DNA of 64,000 nt from assembly GCF_048571275.1 (NCBI RefSeq), contig NZ_CP182357.1, positions 2,418,001-2,482,000 on the forward strand, written 5' to 3'. This document shows positions 1 to 8,926 of this stretch, one piece after another (positions within the stretch are counted from its first letter, which is position 1; every line of letters begins with the position of its first letter). The notes beneath the pieces are model-generated. The model ran no database searches, was not told the origin of the DNA, and was given only the letters and a program-made list of their open reading frames with translations. A program made the translations under genes and the position numbers. The stretch comes from Marinarcus sediminis (GTDB lineage Bacteria > Campylobacterota > Campylobacteria > Campylobacterales > Arcobacteraceae).

Positions 1-9
1 AAATTGGAT

Positions 10-1365
10 TTAATGCGTTGTACACACGGAGCAGACATCAAAACTGCGTAAAATAACAATCGCTTCTTGAAGTGATTTAGAGCCAATAATTGCTTTTTGT
101 GCAACACCAGGAGAGGTGCCATTTCCAGGGCCTAAATTCCAAACAGTTGGAGTGATAACATCATATTTTTTAATCAACCCATTTTCGATATTGATTTCAT
201 GTTTTAAAGAACCTCGGGTTGCTTCAACACTTCCCCTTCCAAATCCAAGTTCAAACTCTTTTAAATCCATTAAAGGCTGAATAAATGAAGGTTGTGAAAT
301 ATCGATTGTGTGAAGAATCTCTTTTGCTTGATTTAACAAAACTGCAATTTCATCTATTCGGGATAAAACACGTGTCAATACACTGTCTTCATACTCTTTA
401 TAAACTGAGCGTATAAATTTATTGTTTGAAACCAAAGCACGTGAAAGTGGACCAGTTTCATAAAAATCATTCTCATATTGAACACTTTTAGACCAACTGT
501 ACTTCTCTTTTTTCTGTTTTTCACTTTTAATATCAAAAGTAAAATCAGTGAACTCTTCAATTTTGAGTAAATCGATTTTACTGACATTTTTAAGTTTGAT
601 TTTCCCTTGTGTAAAACCCAATGCATCGGAAATGACAATAAACTTATTGTACGATTTTCCTATGCTTTCAAGGCGTTGTTCTTTTGCCATTTTAAGAAAA
701 AGATCAACATCTTTAGAGATATTTCCAAAATCATTAACACTGTTAAATGACAAATAGGTATTAAGCTCTGTTCCCACCATCTCCTCTTCAAAAAAAGCAA
801 TGGTTTGATCAATATAGTTTTCAATAAACGTCATATCCATTAACGTCGGATCACTGACCACTCCTCCTGGAATCATATACGAGGTATGAGGCCATTGTCC
901 TGCATAAATGGCCAACGCTTTGATAATTTCACTGGTTGCTTTTTGCGCTTTTAACCACTGTGCACCTACCAAAGGGTTAAACTGGCTATGGGGGTTAAGT
1001 GAATTCTTATTGATGTCGGGCATGATAAAAAAATAAAACCATTTAATATGACTTTGAATGATCTCTATGATTAAGCCCAACTCTCTTAACGCTTTTGCTT
1101 TGGGGGTAATTTGAAGTGGAATATTGGCATTTTTATAGATATCTTCTAATGCATTAACCGTGGCCAAAAGATGTGCTTGTCCACAAATGCCACACATTCT
1201 TGGAGTATAAACCAAAGCATCCATAGGAGCTTTGCCCTCAAGCATGTATTCAAAGCCACGAAAATTTAAAAACTCAATATACGCCTCAGAAACCACCTCA
1301 TTTTTCCAAAAAAGATTGAGTTTGGCTTCCCCTTCAATTCTCTCAATAATATTAACTGTTTTCAT
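10..1365 (-). CDS. [NiFe]-hydrogenase large subunit, group 2-like, no C-terminal maturation peptide
   Basis: This subunit would hold the Ni-Fe site of a hydrogenase and pair with the small subunit encoded just upstream. The N-terminal metal motif RMCGICGQAH is at residues 56-65 and the C-terminal one is DVCSVCTTH. The 451-residue protein stops exactly at that last His, so there is no tail for a HupD/HycI-type protease to remove. The usual DPC is DVC here. In known H2-sensing hydrogenases (HupV/HoxC) the large subunit also lacks the tail, which makes a sensory role possible. It has no signal peptide and is therefore cytoplasmic. The ATG start overlaps the end of the small-subunit gene by 14 bases, showing translational coupling. 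It could still be a catalytic uptake enzyme; only the family assignment is secure. Confidence 0.9.
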   Translation of the reverse strand: MKTVNIIERIEGEAKLNLFWKNEVVSEAYIEFLNFRGFEYMLEGKAPMDALVYTPRMCGICGQAHLLATVNALEDIYKNANIPLQITPKAKALRELGLIIEIIQSHIKWFYFFIMPDINKNSLNPHSQFNPLVGAQWLKAQKATSEIIKALAIYAGQWPHTSYMIPGGVVSDPTLMDMTFIENYIDQTIAFFEEEMVGTELNTYLSFNSVNDFGNISKDVDLFLKMAKEQRLESIGKSYNKFIVISDALGFTQGKIKLKNVSKIDLLKIEEFTDFTFDIKSEKQKKEKYSWSKSVQYENDFYETGPLSRALVSNNKFIRSVYKEYEDSVLTRVLSRIDEIAVLLNQAKEILHTIDISQPSFIQPLMDLKEFELGFGRGSVEATRGSLKHEINIENGLIKKYDVITPTVWNLGPGNGTSPGVAQKAIIGSKSLQEAIVILRSFDVCSVCTTH

Positions 1366-2248
1366 CTATGAGTTTTCCATTTAATCGTTCAATTTTAAAC
1401 GTTTTTGCAATACCTGTAATAGAGAGATACGCACGCTTACTGATTCCAATAGGAACTTCAGCGGGTATACCAATATTTTTTTTGGTATCAAACATATTGT
1501 CTCGGGGAAAATCAAACTCGGTACAACCAATACAAGGCATTCCCACACGCGTTTTAGAACTGACATCGTTCCACAAAATTTTATTGCAACTGCTGTGTGT
1601 CATGGGTCCACGGCAACCTTGATTGTAAAACAGACACCCCTCTTTTAATCCAAAGTTATGGCTTTCTACTTTCCACTCAAAATACTCATTTCTTGTACAG
1701 CCATGATGTGCCAAATTGGAATAGAGTTCCACAGGTCTATTTTTATCGTCCAGTTGAATTTTCCCTTGTGATTTTAAAATAAACAGTGTTTGGAAAATCC
1801 ACTCTGGATGCACAGGACAACCAGTAAGATTAATAACCGCGTGTTTTGATTTTGGAAACGCATCTCCTAATGATTGATTTACCCCTTTAATATCATCGTT
1901 CACTTCAAATTTTGCATGAATACCCCCATAAGAGGCACAACTGCCTACAGCAATGACATAATGAGATCGTTTAATGAGTTTTTGCAAAACGTGAATCGAA
2001 GAGAAATCAGAGAGAGAAAAGAATTGAGTATTGCCAGTAATAGCCCCCTCAACCAATAAAAAATCGTATTGGTTATGGGATTGTAAAATATCAAGCAAGG
2101 AAACATTCGATGTTAAACTGGGATGATAGACCAACTCAAACGCATTTAAAAAGTGTTGAAATCGCGTAGAGTTTGCACTGAGAAAAGATTGCGTATTCCC
2201 ATTGCACGTAAGTGCTTGAATCCAGACAACTTTAGGTTTAGTCCTCAT
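1352..2248 (-). CDS. [NiFe]-hydrogenase small subunit, group 2-like, cytoplasmic
   Basis: This is the electron-transfer subunit, expected to carry three Fe-S clusters next to the Ni-Fe subunit. At 298 residues it lacks the Tat leader and C-terminal membrane helix of respiratory (group 1) small subunits, so the enzyme stays in the cytoplasm. The first motif reads C15-N-G-N18, with Asn where most small subunits have the second Cys of CxGC. I recall the same CxGN form in cyanobacterial HupS. Other cluster ligands are visible in GSCASYGG, TGCPVHPEW, HHGCTRNE, GCLFYNQGCRGP and PCIGC. The start overlaps the TetR-type gene upstream by 11 bases and the end overlaps the large-subunit gene, so all three form one operon. 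Confidence 0.9.
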   Translation of the reverse strand: MRTKPKVVWIQALTCNGNTQSFLSANSTRFQHFLNAFELVYHPSLTSNVSLLDILQSHNQYDFLLVEGAITGNTQFFSLSDFSSIHVLQKLIKRSHYVIAVGSCASYGGIHAKFEVNDDIKGVNQSLGDAFPKSKHAVINLTGCPVHPEWIFQTLFILKSQGKIQLDDKNRPVELYSNLAHHGCTRNEYFEWKVESHNFGLKEGCLFYNQGCRGPMTHSSCNKILWNDVSSKTRVGMPCIGCTEFDFPRDNMFDTKKNIGIPAEVPIGISKRAYLSITGIAKTFKIERLNGKLIDENS

Positions 2249-2828
2249 ACTTTAAGGCTCTGTAAATATTCTCTGCAATTAAATCACTGTATTCCAACAA
2301 ATCTTTTTCGAGAACTTTTTCACCGCTTAAAAAAGCAAAACCACCCAAACTGCCCATAAACATTCCAAAAGCAGCAAAAAAATCTTGATCTCTGAACTCT
2401 TTTTTTGCAGCACCCTCTTCGAGTAAAATCATCACTTCGGTCACAAATTCACCCACACACAAAAAGCCTTCACACCCTTGTTGAAACACTTCACGATTTG
2501 ACAAATAGACACGTAAAAAATATTCAATGATTTCAGGTGATTTTTTCACTTTGGTAAAATATCTTCGTGTGAATTCAAAAATTTTCTCTTTTGAAGAGAT
2601 ATCCATATTATTGACACTGCGTAAATCTTCTGCCATCACATTGGTTGAATATTTAATGGCACACTTTGCTAACTCTTCTTTTGAAGTAAAATAGTTATAC
2701 ATATTGCCCACACTCATTTTCATGGCTTTGGCAATATCGGGTATAGTGGTGTTATAAAAACCTTTTTTGGCAAAAAGTTTTAATGCATGTTCTATGATAT
2801 TTGTTTTTTTAGTCTGTTTTGGTGACAA
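2238..2828 (-). CDS. TetR/AcrR-family transcriptional regulator
   Basis: A 196-residue TetR-type repressor. The N-terminal helix-turn-helix spans roughly residues 8-55, with the typical pattern ALKLFAKKGFYNTTIPDIA followed by VGNMYNYFTSKEEL. The rest is a helical ligand-binding domain. It is the first gene of the hydrogenase operon and overlaps the small-subunit gene by 11 bases, so it is co-made with the hydrogenase and may autoregulate the operon or respond to its state. The start appears to be TTG with AAAGGT about 8 bases upstream; no suitable ATG lies near. The ligand cannot be told from the sequence. Confidence 0.85.
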   Translation of the reverse strand: MSPKQTKKTNIIEHALKLFAKKGFYNTTIPDIAKAMKMSVGNMYNYFTSKEELAKCAIKYSTNVMAEDLRSVNNMDISSKEKIFEFTRRYFTKVKKSPEIIEYFLRVYLSNREVFQQGCEGFLCVGEFVTEVMILLEEGAAKKEFRDQDFFAAFGMFMGSLGGFAFLSGEKVLEKDLLEYSDLIAENIYRALKYED

Positions 2829-2905
2829 AATTATGACCTTTTTTTAAATTAGAGACATTATATTGTAAATAAAATTAATAGAGATTAAAAAGGTAAGAGA
2901 AAAGT

Positions 2906-2931
2906 CATAAGCCCAAATCTTTGGGCTTATG
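2906..2931 (-). terminator. intrinsic terminator of acnB
   Basis: A near-perfect stem (CATAAGCCCAA paired with TTGGGCTTATG, tight loop) lies 9 bases after the acnB stop codon on the minus strand and is followed by a T-rich run (ACTTTTCTCTTACC, then TTTTT). It separates acnB from the TetR-hydrogenase operon. Confidence 0.8.
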
Positions 2932-2939
2932 TGTAACGA

Positions 2940-5513
2940 TTAAGAGTGAACTAAATTGGTTAATTCATCAGCAGAAACAGTGTGGAAGTTTAAATATTTA
3001 TAAATACTTGCTCTTTTATCAGCTGTAATTTTTTTAGGAACCATTTCCATGTACTCTTCTTTAGAAGGTAATCTTCCTAAAAGTGCTGCTAATGCTGCTA
3101 CTTCTGCAGAACCTAAATAGACTTTAGAGTCTTTTCCAAGTCTGTTATCAAAGTTTCTTGTAGATGTACTAAATACTACTGCCCCTTGACCAACATTGGC
3201 TTGGTTACCCATACACAATGAACATCCTGGAATTTCCATTCGTGCACCTGCTGCTCCAAATACAGCATAGTATCCCTCTTCAGTTAACTGTTTTTCATCC
3301 ATTTTAGTTGGTGGGGCAATCCACAATTTAGCAGGCACTACACCTTCACCTTTAAGCACTTCACCTAACGCTCTGAATAATCCAATATTTGTCATACAAG
3401 ATCCAACAAATACTTCATCGATTTTTTCAGTTGGTCTGTTTGGATCAGCTAAGATGTTTGAAAGCGTATCAACATCATCTGGATCGTTTGGACAAGCTAA
3501 AATTGGTTCCGTAATTTGATTTAAATCAATGGTAATTGTTGCTGCATATTGGGCATCTGCATCGGGAGTGATTAATTCTGGATTTTTAATCCACTCTTTC
3601 ATTTTATCTGCTCTTCTTTGTAAAGTTCTGGCATCTTGGTAACCCTCTTCAATCATTTTTTCAATTAATGCAATGTTAGAAGATAGGTACTCAATAATAG
3701 GTTCTTTATCCAATTGAACAGAACACGCTGCTGCTGATCTCTCTGCTGCTGCATCTGATAATTCAAATGCTTGCTCAACTTTTAGTTTTGGTAAACCAGA
3801 AATTTCAATGACTTTACCTGCAAAGATATTCTTTTTGTTTTTCTTAGGAACCGTTAATAAACCATCTTTAATGGCTTGTAATGGAATAGCATTAACTAAA
3901 TCTCTTAGAGTAATTCCAGGTTGTAATTCACCCGTAAATTTAACATGTACAGATTCAGGCATGGTTAAAGGCATCATACCAGTAACTCCTGCAAATGCAA
4001 CCAGACCAGAACCAGCTGGAAATGAGATACCAATTGGGAATCTTGTATGAGAATCTCCACCCGTACCTACTGTATCTGGTAAACAAAGTCTGTTTAACCA
4101 AGAGTGAATAACACCATCACCTGGTCTTAAGGTAACACCACCTCTTGAAGTAATGAACTCTGGCAGTGTGTGTTGTAAGTTAATGTCTGCTGGTTTTGGG
4201 TAAGCAGCTGTATGACAAAATGATTGCATCACCATATCTGCACCAAAAGATAATGCAGCCAGTTCTTTGATTTCATCTCTTGTCATAGGCCCAGTTGTAT
4301 CTTGTGATCCAACAGTTGTACAAATTGGCTCAACATACATACCTGGTTTTACCCCTTCAATACCACATGCTCTTCCTACCATTTTTTGTGCTTGTGTAAA
4401 TCCAGTTGTGCTTGCAGCTGGTTGAGATGCAGTCACAAATTTATCCGATGCAGCTAAACCTAAAACCGCTCTGGCTTTTGCAGTTAAACCTTTTCCAATA
4501 ATCAATGGAATTCTTCCACCTGCTCTCATTTCATCGGTTAATGTGTTTGGAGCTAAATTAAATTCAGAAACCACTGCTCCATTTTTTAAAATTTGTCCAG
4601 CGTATGGTTTAATGGTAATAACATCACCTGTTTCTAAGTTATCAACAGGAGCTTCGATTGGTAAACAACCTGAATCTTCTGCTGTATTAAAGAAAATTGG
4701 TGCAATGATAGAACCAATGACAACCCCACCTGTTCTTTTATTTGGAACACCTGGAATGTCTCTTCCCATGTGCCATTGAACAGAGTTAATTCCTGATTTT
4801 CTAGAAGATCCAGTTCCAACAACATCACCAACGTATGCTAATGGGTACCCTTTTTCTTTTAAAGAAGCCATCATCTCTAATGGTTTTTCCATTCTTGATT
4901 GTAACATTGCCGTTGCGTGTAAAGGGATATCTGCTCGTGTAAATGCAACCGTTGCAGGAGATAAATCATCTGTATTGGTTTCACCAGGAATTTTATATAC
5001 AGTTAATGTCATTTCTTCTTCTAAAGCGGGTTTATTTGTAAACCACTCAGCATTTGCCCAAGATTCAATGATTTCTTTCGCTTTTGCATTTCCTGCATCC
5101 ATTAAATCTTTTACATCGTTAAATGCATCATAAACTAAAATTGTATTTTTTAACTCTTTTGCAGCAGCGTCTGCAACTTCAGGAATTTTAAGTGCATCTA
5201 CAAGTGGCGTTACGTTAAATCCACCCATCATTGTTCCTAAAATTTCAATTGCTTCAATTTTAGAAATCACTGAACAAGAAACTTTACCTTGAACAATATC
5301 ATTTAAAAATGCTGCTTTTACATAAGCCGCGTCATCAACACCTGGGTTGACGTTGTTTTTAAATAAATTTACAGCATAATCTGCATCTTGTGTATTTGCT
5401 TTTAAAACTTCTACCAATTGTGCAGTTTGTTCAGCTGTCAATGCTAATGGAGGAAGACCACCTTCATTAAGTCTTTCTTGTGTATGTGCTTTATAATCAG
5501 CGATTAAACTCAT
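2940..5513 (-). CDS. acnB: aconitate hydratase B
   Basis: It interconverts citrate and isocitrate in the TCA cycle in the cytoplasm. The 857-residue length matches AcnB, not AcnA. The domain order is also AcnB-like: N-terminal helical repeat domain, swivel domain (residues about 165-380, with GDVVGTGSSRKSG), then the catalytic domains. The [4Fe-4S] ligands are visible in VGSCMTNIG (about residue 707) and GCSLCMGNQANVG (about 768 and 771). The ATG start has AGGAG 8 bases upstream. It stands alone, with its own terminator; fumarase follows upstream in the same direction but 150 bases away. AcnB is the usual aconitase of Campylobacterota. Confidence 0.98.
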   Translation of the reverse strand: MSLIADYKAHTQERLNEGGLPPLALTAEQTAQLVEVLKANTQDADYAVNLFKNNVNPGVDDAAYVKAAFLNDIVQGKVSCSVISKIEAIEILGTMMGGFNVTPLVDALKIPEVADAAAKELKNTILVYDAFNDVKDLMDAGNAKAKEIIESWANAEWFTNKPALEEEMTLTVYKIPGETNTDDLSPATVAFTRADIPLHATAMLQSRMEKPLEMMASLKEKGYPLAYVGDVVGTGSSRKSGINSVQWHMGRDIPGVPNKRTGGVVIGSIIAPIFFNTAEDSGCLPIEAPVDNLETGDVITIKPYAGQILKNGAVVSEFNLAPNTLTDEMRAGGRIPLIIGKGLTAKARAVLGLAASDKFVTASQPAASTTGFTQAQKMVGRACGIEGVKPGMYVEPICTTVGSQDTTGPMTRDEIKELAALSFGADMVMQSFCHTAAYPKPADINLQHTLPEFITSRGGVTLRPGDGVIHSWLNRLCLPDTVGTGGDSHTRFPIGISFPAGSGLVAFAGVTGMMPLTMPESVHVKFTGELQPGITLRDLVNAIPLQAIKDGLLTVPKKNKKNIFAGKVIEISGLPKLKVEQAFELSDAAAERSAAACSVQLDKEPIIEYLSSNIALIEKMIEEGYQDARTLQRRADKMKEWIKNPELITPDADAQYAATITIDLNQITEPILACPNDPDDVDTLSNILADPNRPTEKIDEVFVGSCMTNIGLFRALGEVLKGEGVVPAKLWIAPPTKMDEKQLTEEGYYAVFGAAGARMEIPGCSLCMGNQANVGQGAVVFSTSTRNFDNRLGKDSKVYLGSAEVAALAALLGRLPSKEEYMEMVPKKITADKRASIYKYLNFHTVSADELTNLVHS

Positions 5514-5664
5514 ATATTATCTCCTGTGTATTTTAAGTCTAAGCAGTATAACATATTGGTCAATTTAAGTATGTACAATTATTGTAATTTTTGTACAAGT
5601 TTTTTTTATTGTTTAAATTTGTTACACAAATGAAAATACAAAGGGTATAAAATGCCCAAAGTGA

Positions 5665-7062
5665 TTATCCTTTAGGCATGGTCATATTGCTGGGTTGTAC
5701 AAGTTTATCAAACTCTTCATAAGATAAAATGCCCAATTTCTGTGCTTCTTCTTTGAGTGTTGTACAATTTTTGTACGCTTCTTTGGCTATTTGGGCTGCC
5801 TTTTCATACCCAATATGAGGATTGAGTGCCGTTACTAACATTAAGGAGTCGTTCACATACTCTTTTATCTTAGTTTCATTCGCTTTAATGCCCACCACGC
5901 AATTGTTACTAAAAGAGTGAATCACATCACTTAAAAGCGTAATGCTTTGCAATAAATTATACGCAATCACGGGTTTAAATACATTCAGTTCAAAATTACC
6001 TTGACTCGCAGCCATGCCAATAGTGGTATGATTTCCCATGACTTGAAGAGCTACCATTGTTACAGCTTCTGCTTGCGTGGGATTTATTTTACCTGGCATA
6101 ATAGAACTGCCAGGTTCATTCGCGGGCAATGTCAACTCCCCTATTCCACATCGTGGACCACTGCCCAACCATCTGATATCATTGGCTATTTTCATCATAT
6201 TAGCGGCCAAAGCATTGAGTGCTCCACTTAAAAAAACTTCTCCATCATGAGAGGTCAGTGCATGAAATTTATTGGGATGCGATTTAAAAGGGAAATAGGT
6301 ACCTGTAATTTCATTTAACGTGGCACACACCATAGAACTAAAAGCGGGATGAGAGTTCAAACCTGTCCCCACAGCCGTTCCGCCAATGGCCAATTCTTGA
6401 AGATATTTTATGGCATCAGCAATTTGATTTAAGGCTTTACTCATCATATCCACATACGCACTGAACTCTTGACCTAAGGTTAAAGGCGTAGCATCTTGCA
6501 GATGGGTTCGTCCTATTTTTACAATCTCACTGAAGACTTTTACTTTATCTTCCAAAACTTCTTTAAACTTATTAATTGCAGGTAAAAGCTCTTTTTGCAG
6601 TTGCAATATAAAAGCAATTCTCATGGCAGTGGGAAAGGTATCATTGGAGCTTTGAGACATATTAACGTCATCATTGGGATGAATGACACGGTTGGTTCTA
6701 AAATCTTCATTTAAACTTTGTGTCGCAAGAGACGATATCACTTCATTTAAGTTCATATTCGTTTGTGTACCGCTGCCTGTTTGCCAAACAGACAGAGGAA
6801 ATTGTTCTTGATGTTTCCCCGCAATAATCTCTTCACAAGCAAGCGTAATAGCGAAGGTTTTTTTGTCATTGAGTTTTTGAAGTTTATTATTTGTTACAGC
6901 ACAAGAGTACTTTAAATAAGCAAATGCCGTAATCAACTCTTGAGGCATTTTTTCAATTCCAATGGCAAAGTTTTCAAAACTTCTTTGCGTTTGTGCCGCC
7001 CAGAGTTTATCATCAGGAACTCTCATTTCACCCATGGTATCTTTTTCAATTCTATCTTTCAT
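5665..7062 (-). CDS. fumC: class II fumarate hydratase
   Basis: It hydrates fumarate to malate in the TCA cycle and needs no Fe-S cluster. The fumarase/aspartase signature GSSIMPGKINP is at about residues 317-327, and substrate-site blocks TGSGTQTNMN, SSNDTFPTAM and GRTHLQDATP are present. I place the start at 7062 and not at the further ATG at 7095: AAGGAG sits 6 bases before 7062 and the resulting 465 residues match the family length. The gene is divergent from the beta-oxidation operon, sharing a 120-base upstream region with it. Confidence 0.97.
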   Translation of the reverse strand: MKDRIEKDTMGEMRVPDDKLWAAQTQRSFENFAIGIEKMPQELITAFAYLKYSCAVTNNKLQKLNDKKTFAITLACEEIIAGKHQEQFPLSVWQTGSGTQTNMNLNEVISSLATQSLNEDFRTNRVIHPNDDVNMSQSSNDTFPTAMRIAFILQLQKELLPAINKFKEVLEDKVKVFSEIVKIGRTHLQDATPLTLGQEFSAYVDMMSKALNQIADAIKYLQELAIGGTAVGTGLNSHPAFSSMVCATLNEITGTYFPFKSHPNKFHALTSHDGEVFLSGALNALAANMMKIANDIRWLGSGPRCGIGELTLPANEPGSSIMPGKINPTQAEAVTMVALQVMGNHTTIGMAASQGNFELNVFKPVIAYNLLQSITLLSDVIHSFSNNCVVGIKANETKIKEYVNDSLMLVTALNPHIGYEKAAQIAKEAYKNCTTLKEEAQKLGILSYEEFDKLVQPSNMTMPKG

Positions 7063-7138
7063 GGATAACTCCTTAAAAGTAAATTTCAGTTCCATATATT
7101 ACAATAAAAAAGCGTACAAAAAAATTACTTTTATATTT

Positions 7139-7158
7139 TCACGTATTCGTGATATAAT
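7139..7158 (+). promoter_or_regulatory. candidate promoter and operator of the beta-oxidation operon
   Basis: A perfect inverted repeat TCACG-TATT-CGTGA (7139-7152) directly abuts a TATAAT -10 box (7153-7158). The first gene starts at 7185 after AAGGATGAAAA. A repressor bound here would block the promoter. The -35 region is AT-rich without a clear box, which is common in Campylobacterota. The binding protein is not identifiable from the window. Confidence 0.5.
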
Positions 7159-7184
7159 AATACTGATATCATTAAGGATGAAAA

Positions 7185-8915
7185 ATGAACAATTATGCCT
7201 TTAAAACATACAGTGAACTTTTCACGCATATTGTTAATGGAACAAATAATCCCACTTTTTTAAACTATTTACACAAAAATGAGTATATCTCAATAAGCAC
7301 CAAAGAGTTTGAAAACAGAGTCTTATCTCTTGCTTTGGCACTAAAAGAGTATGGCATTAAAAAGAATCAAAGTGTGGCTATTTTTGCCAAATCTTCTCCT
7401 TGTTGGCTCATTTTTGATTTTGCTCTGCAACTCATACATGCGGTCAGCGTTCCTATCTTTGCTGATATTTCACAAAAAAATCTTGATTTTGAAATTAAAG
7501 ATTCAAACATAGAGTACATCTTCACCGATCACGAAGAGTACCAATATGAAATTGATGATGAAATCACCATCATTGGGTGCAATATCAAAGCCAATAATAA
7601 AAAATTTATTACGGTAAATGCTCTTTATAAAAGAGGTGAACAGATCCAAAAAGAGACTCCTTCTAAAATCGATGAACTCTTTGAAAATCAACTCAGTGAA
7701 GATGATTTGTTCAGTGTGGTTTACACCAGTGGAAACACAGGCATGCCAAAAGGGGTTGAATTAACGCAAAAAAATATCATTTCACAACTGCATGATATCA
7801 ATGAATTTTATGCCATCAATGAAAAAGACCGAGCCCTCTCTCTTCTTCCCCTTGCTCATATTTTTGAACGAGCGGTAATGAGTTTTTACCTGAGTTGCTC
7901 AGTGAGTGTCTATTTTGTTGATGACGTTTCCAATGTGGCAGTGTTGATGCAAAAAGTTCAGCCAACGATTATGACCGTTGTGCCTCGATTGTTAGAAAAA
8001 ATTTATGCCAAGATGCAAGCAAGAGTAGATGAGACACAATGGTTCAAACATTTTTTAGCCACTCAAGCCATGAAAAGAGCACTGTATAAAAACCAAAATG
8101 AATACAACTTTTTGGACTTTGTTTATCAAAAACTCGTTTACACGAAATTCCTCAAAAGTTTTGGTGGAGCGTTAAGAATTTTGGTTACAGGAGGAGCAAG
8201 TTTGGACAGAGATTTATACAACTTTTTTGTCAATATTGGTTTGCCTTTGTACCAAGGGTATGGGTTAACAGAATCCTCGCCTGTAATTTGTGTCAATTAT
8301 CCTCACAACAACAAAGTAGGTACAAGTGGAAAAGTCTTGAAAAGTATCACTGTAAAATTGGCTTCTGATGGTGAACTGCTGGCAAAAAGTCCTGGTATTA
8401 TGAGAGGATATCGTAACCAACAAGAACTTACGAATGAAACCATCGACATAGAAGGATGGCTTCACACAGGAGATTTGGCTTTGATTGATGACGAGGGGTA
8501 TATCACCATTAAAAGCAGAAAAAAAGAGCTTCTAAAAACCTCTACAGGAGAGTATGTCAGTGCCATTGCCGTTGAGCAAGCCATCACCAAATCACACTAC
8601 ATTGATTTTGCGGTGGTCATTGCCAATAACCGACAATATGTCACTGCCTTGCTCTTTGTAGATTTGGAACTTGCCAAAGAGTCTACACAGAACCTAAATG
8701 TTGAAGAGTTTTATGCCCAAGATGAAATAAAAAATGCCATTCAAAATGACATTGAAAACGCCAATAAGGAACTGAACAAATGGGAAAGAGTCATTAAATA
8801 TAAAATCGTAACCAATGCTATTTCAATTGATACAGGGGAGTTAACCCCCTCTATGAAAATAAGACGAAATGAAATTGAAAAAAAATACAGTGATTTAATT
8901 AAGAGTATGTATTAA
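7185..8915 (+). CDS. long-chain acyl-CoA synthetase (AMP-forming)
   Basis: It activates fatty acids to acyl-CoA with ATP, the entry step to the beta-oxidation genes that follow. The P-loop motif YTSGNTGMPKG is at about residues 180-190 (Asn in place of the usual Thr), the adenylate motif GYGLTESSP at about 358, and GWLHTGD follows at about 425. The 576-residue length and the lid sequence fit the long-chain FadD/FACL family better than acetyl-CoA synthetase. No signal peptide is seen. The gap to the thiolase gene is 11 bases and holds an AGGAT ribosome site, so it heads the operon. Exact chain-length preference cannot be read. Confidence 0.9.
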   Translation: MNNYAFKTYSELFTHIVNGTNNPTFLNYLHKNEYISISTKEFENRVLSLALALKEYGIKKNQSVAIFAKSSPCWLIFDFALQLIHAVSVPIFADISQKNLDFEIKDSNIEYIFTDHEEYQYEIDDEITIIGCNIKANNKKFITVNALYKRGEQIQKETPSKIDELFENQLSEDDLFSVVYTSGNTGMPKGVELTQKNIISQLHDINEFYAINEKDRALSLLPLAHIFERAVMSFYLSCSVSVYFVDDVSNVAVLMQKVQPTIMTVVPRLLEKIYAKMQARVDETQWFKHFLATQAMKRALYKNQNEYNFLDFVYQKLVYTKFLKSFGGALRILVTGGASLDRDLYNFFVNIGLPLYQGYGLTESSPVICVNYPHNNKVGTSGKVLKSITVKLASDGELLAKSPGIMRGYRNQQELTNETIDIEGWLHTGDLALIDDEGYITIKSRKKELLKTSTGEYVSAIAVEQAITKSHYIDFAVVIANNRQYVTALLFVDLELAKESTQNLNVEEFYAQDEIKNAIQNDIENANKELNKWERVIKYKIVTNAISIDTGELTPSMKIRRNEIEKKYSDLIKSMY

Positions 8916-8926
8916 AGGATAAAATC

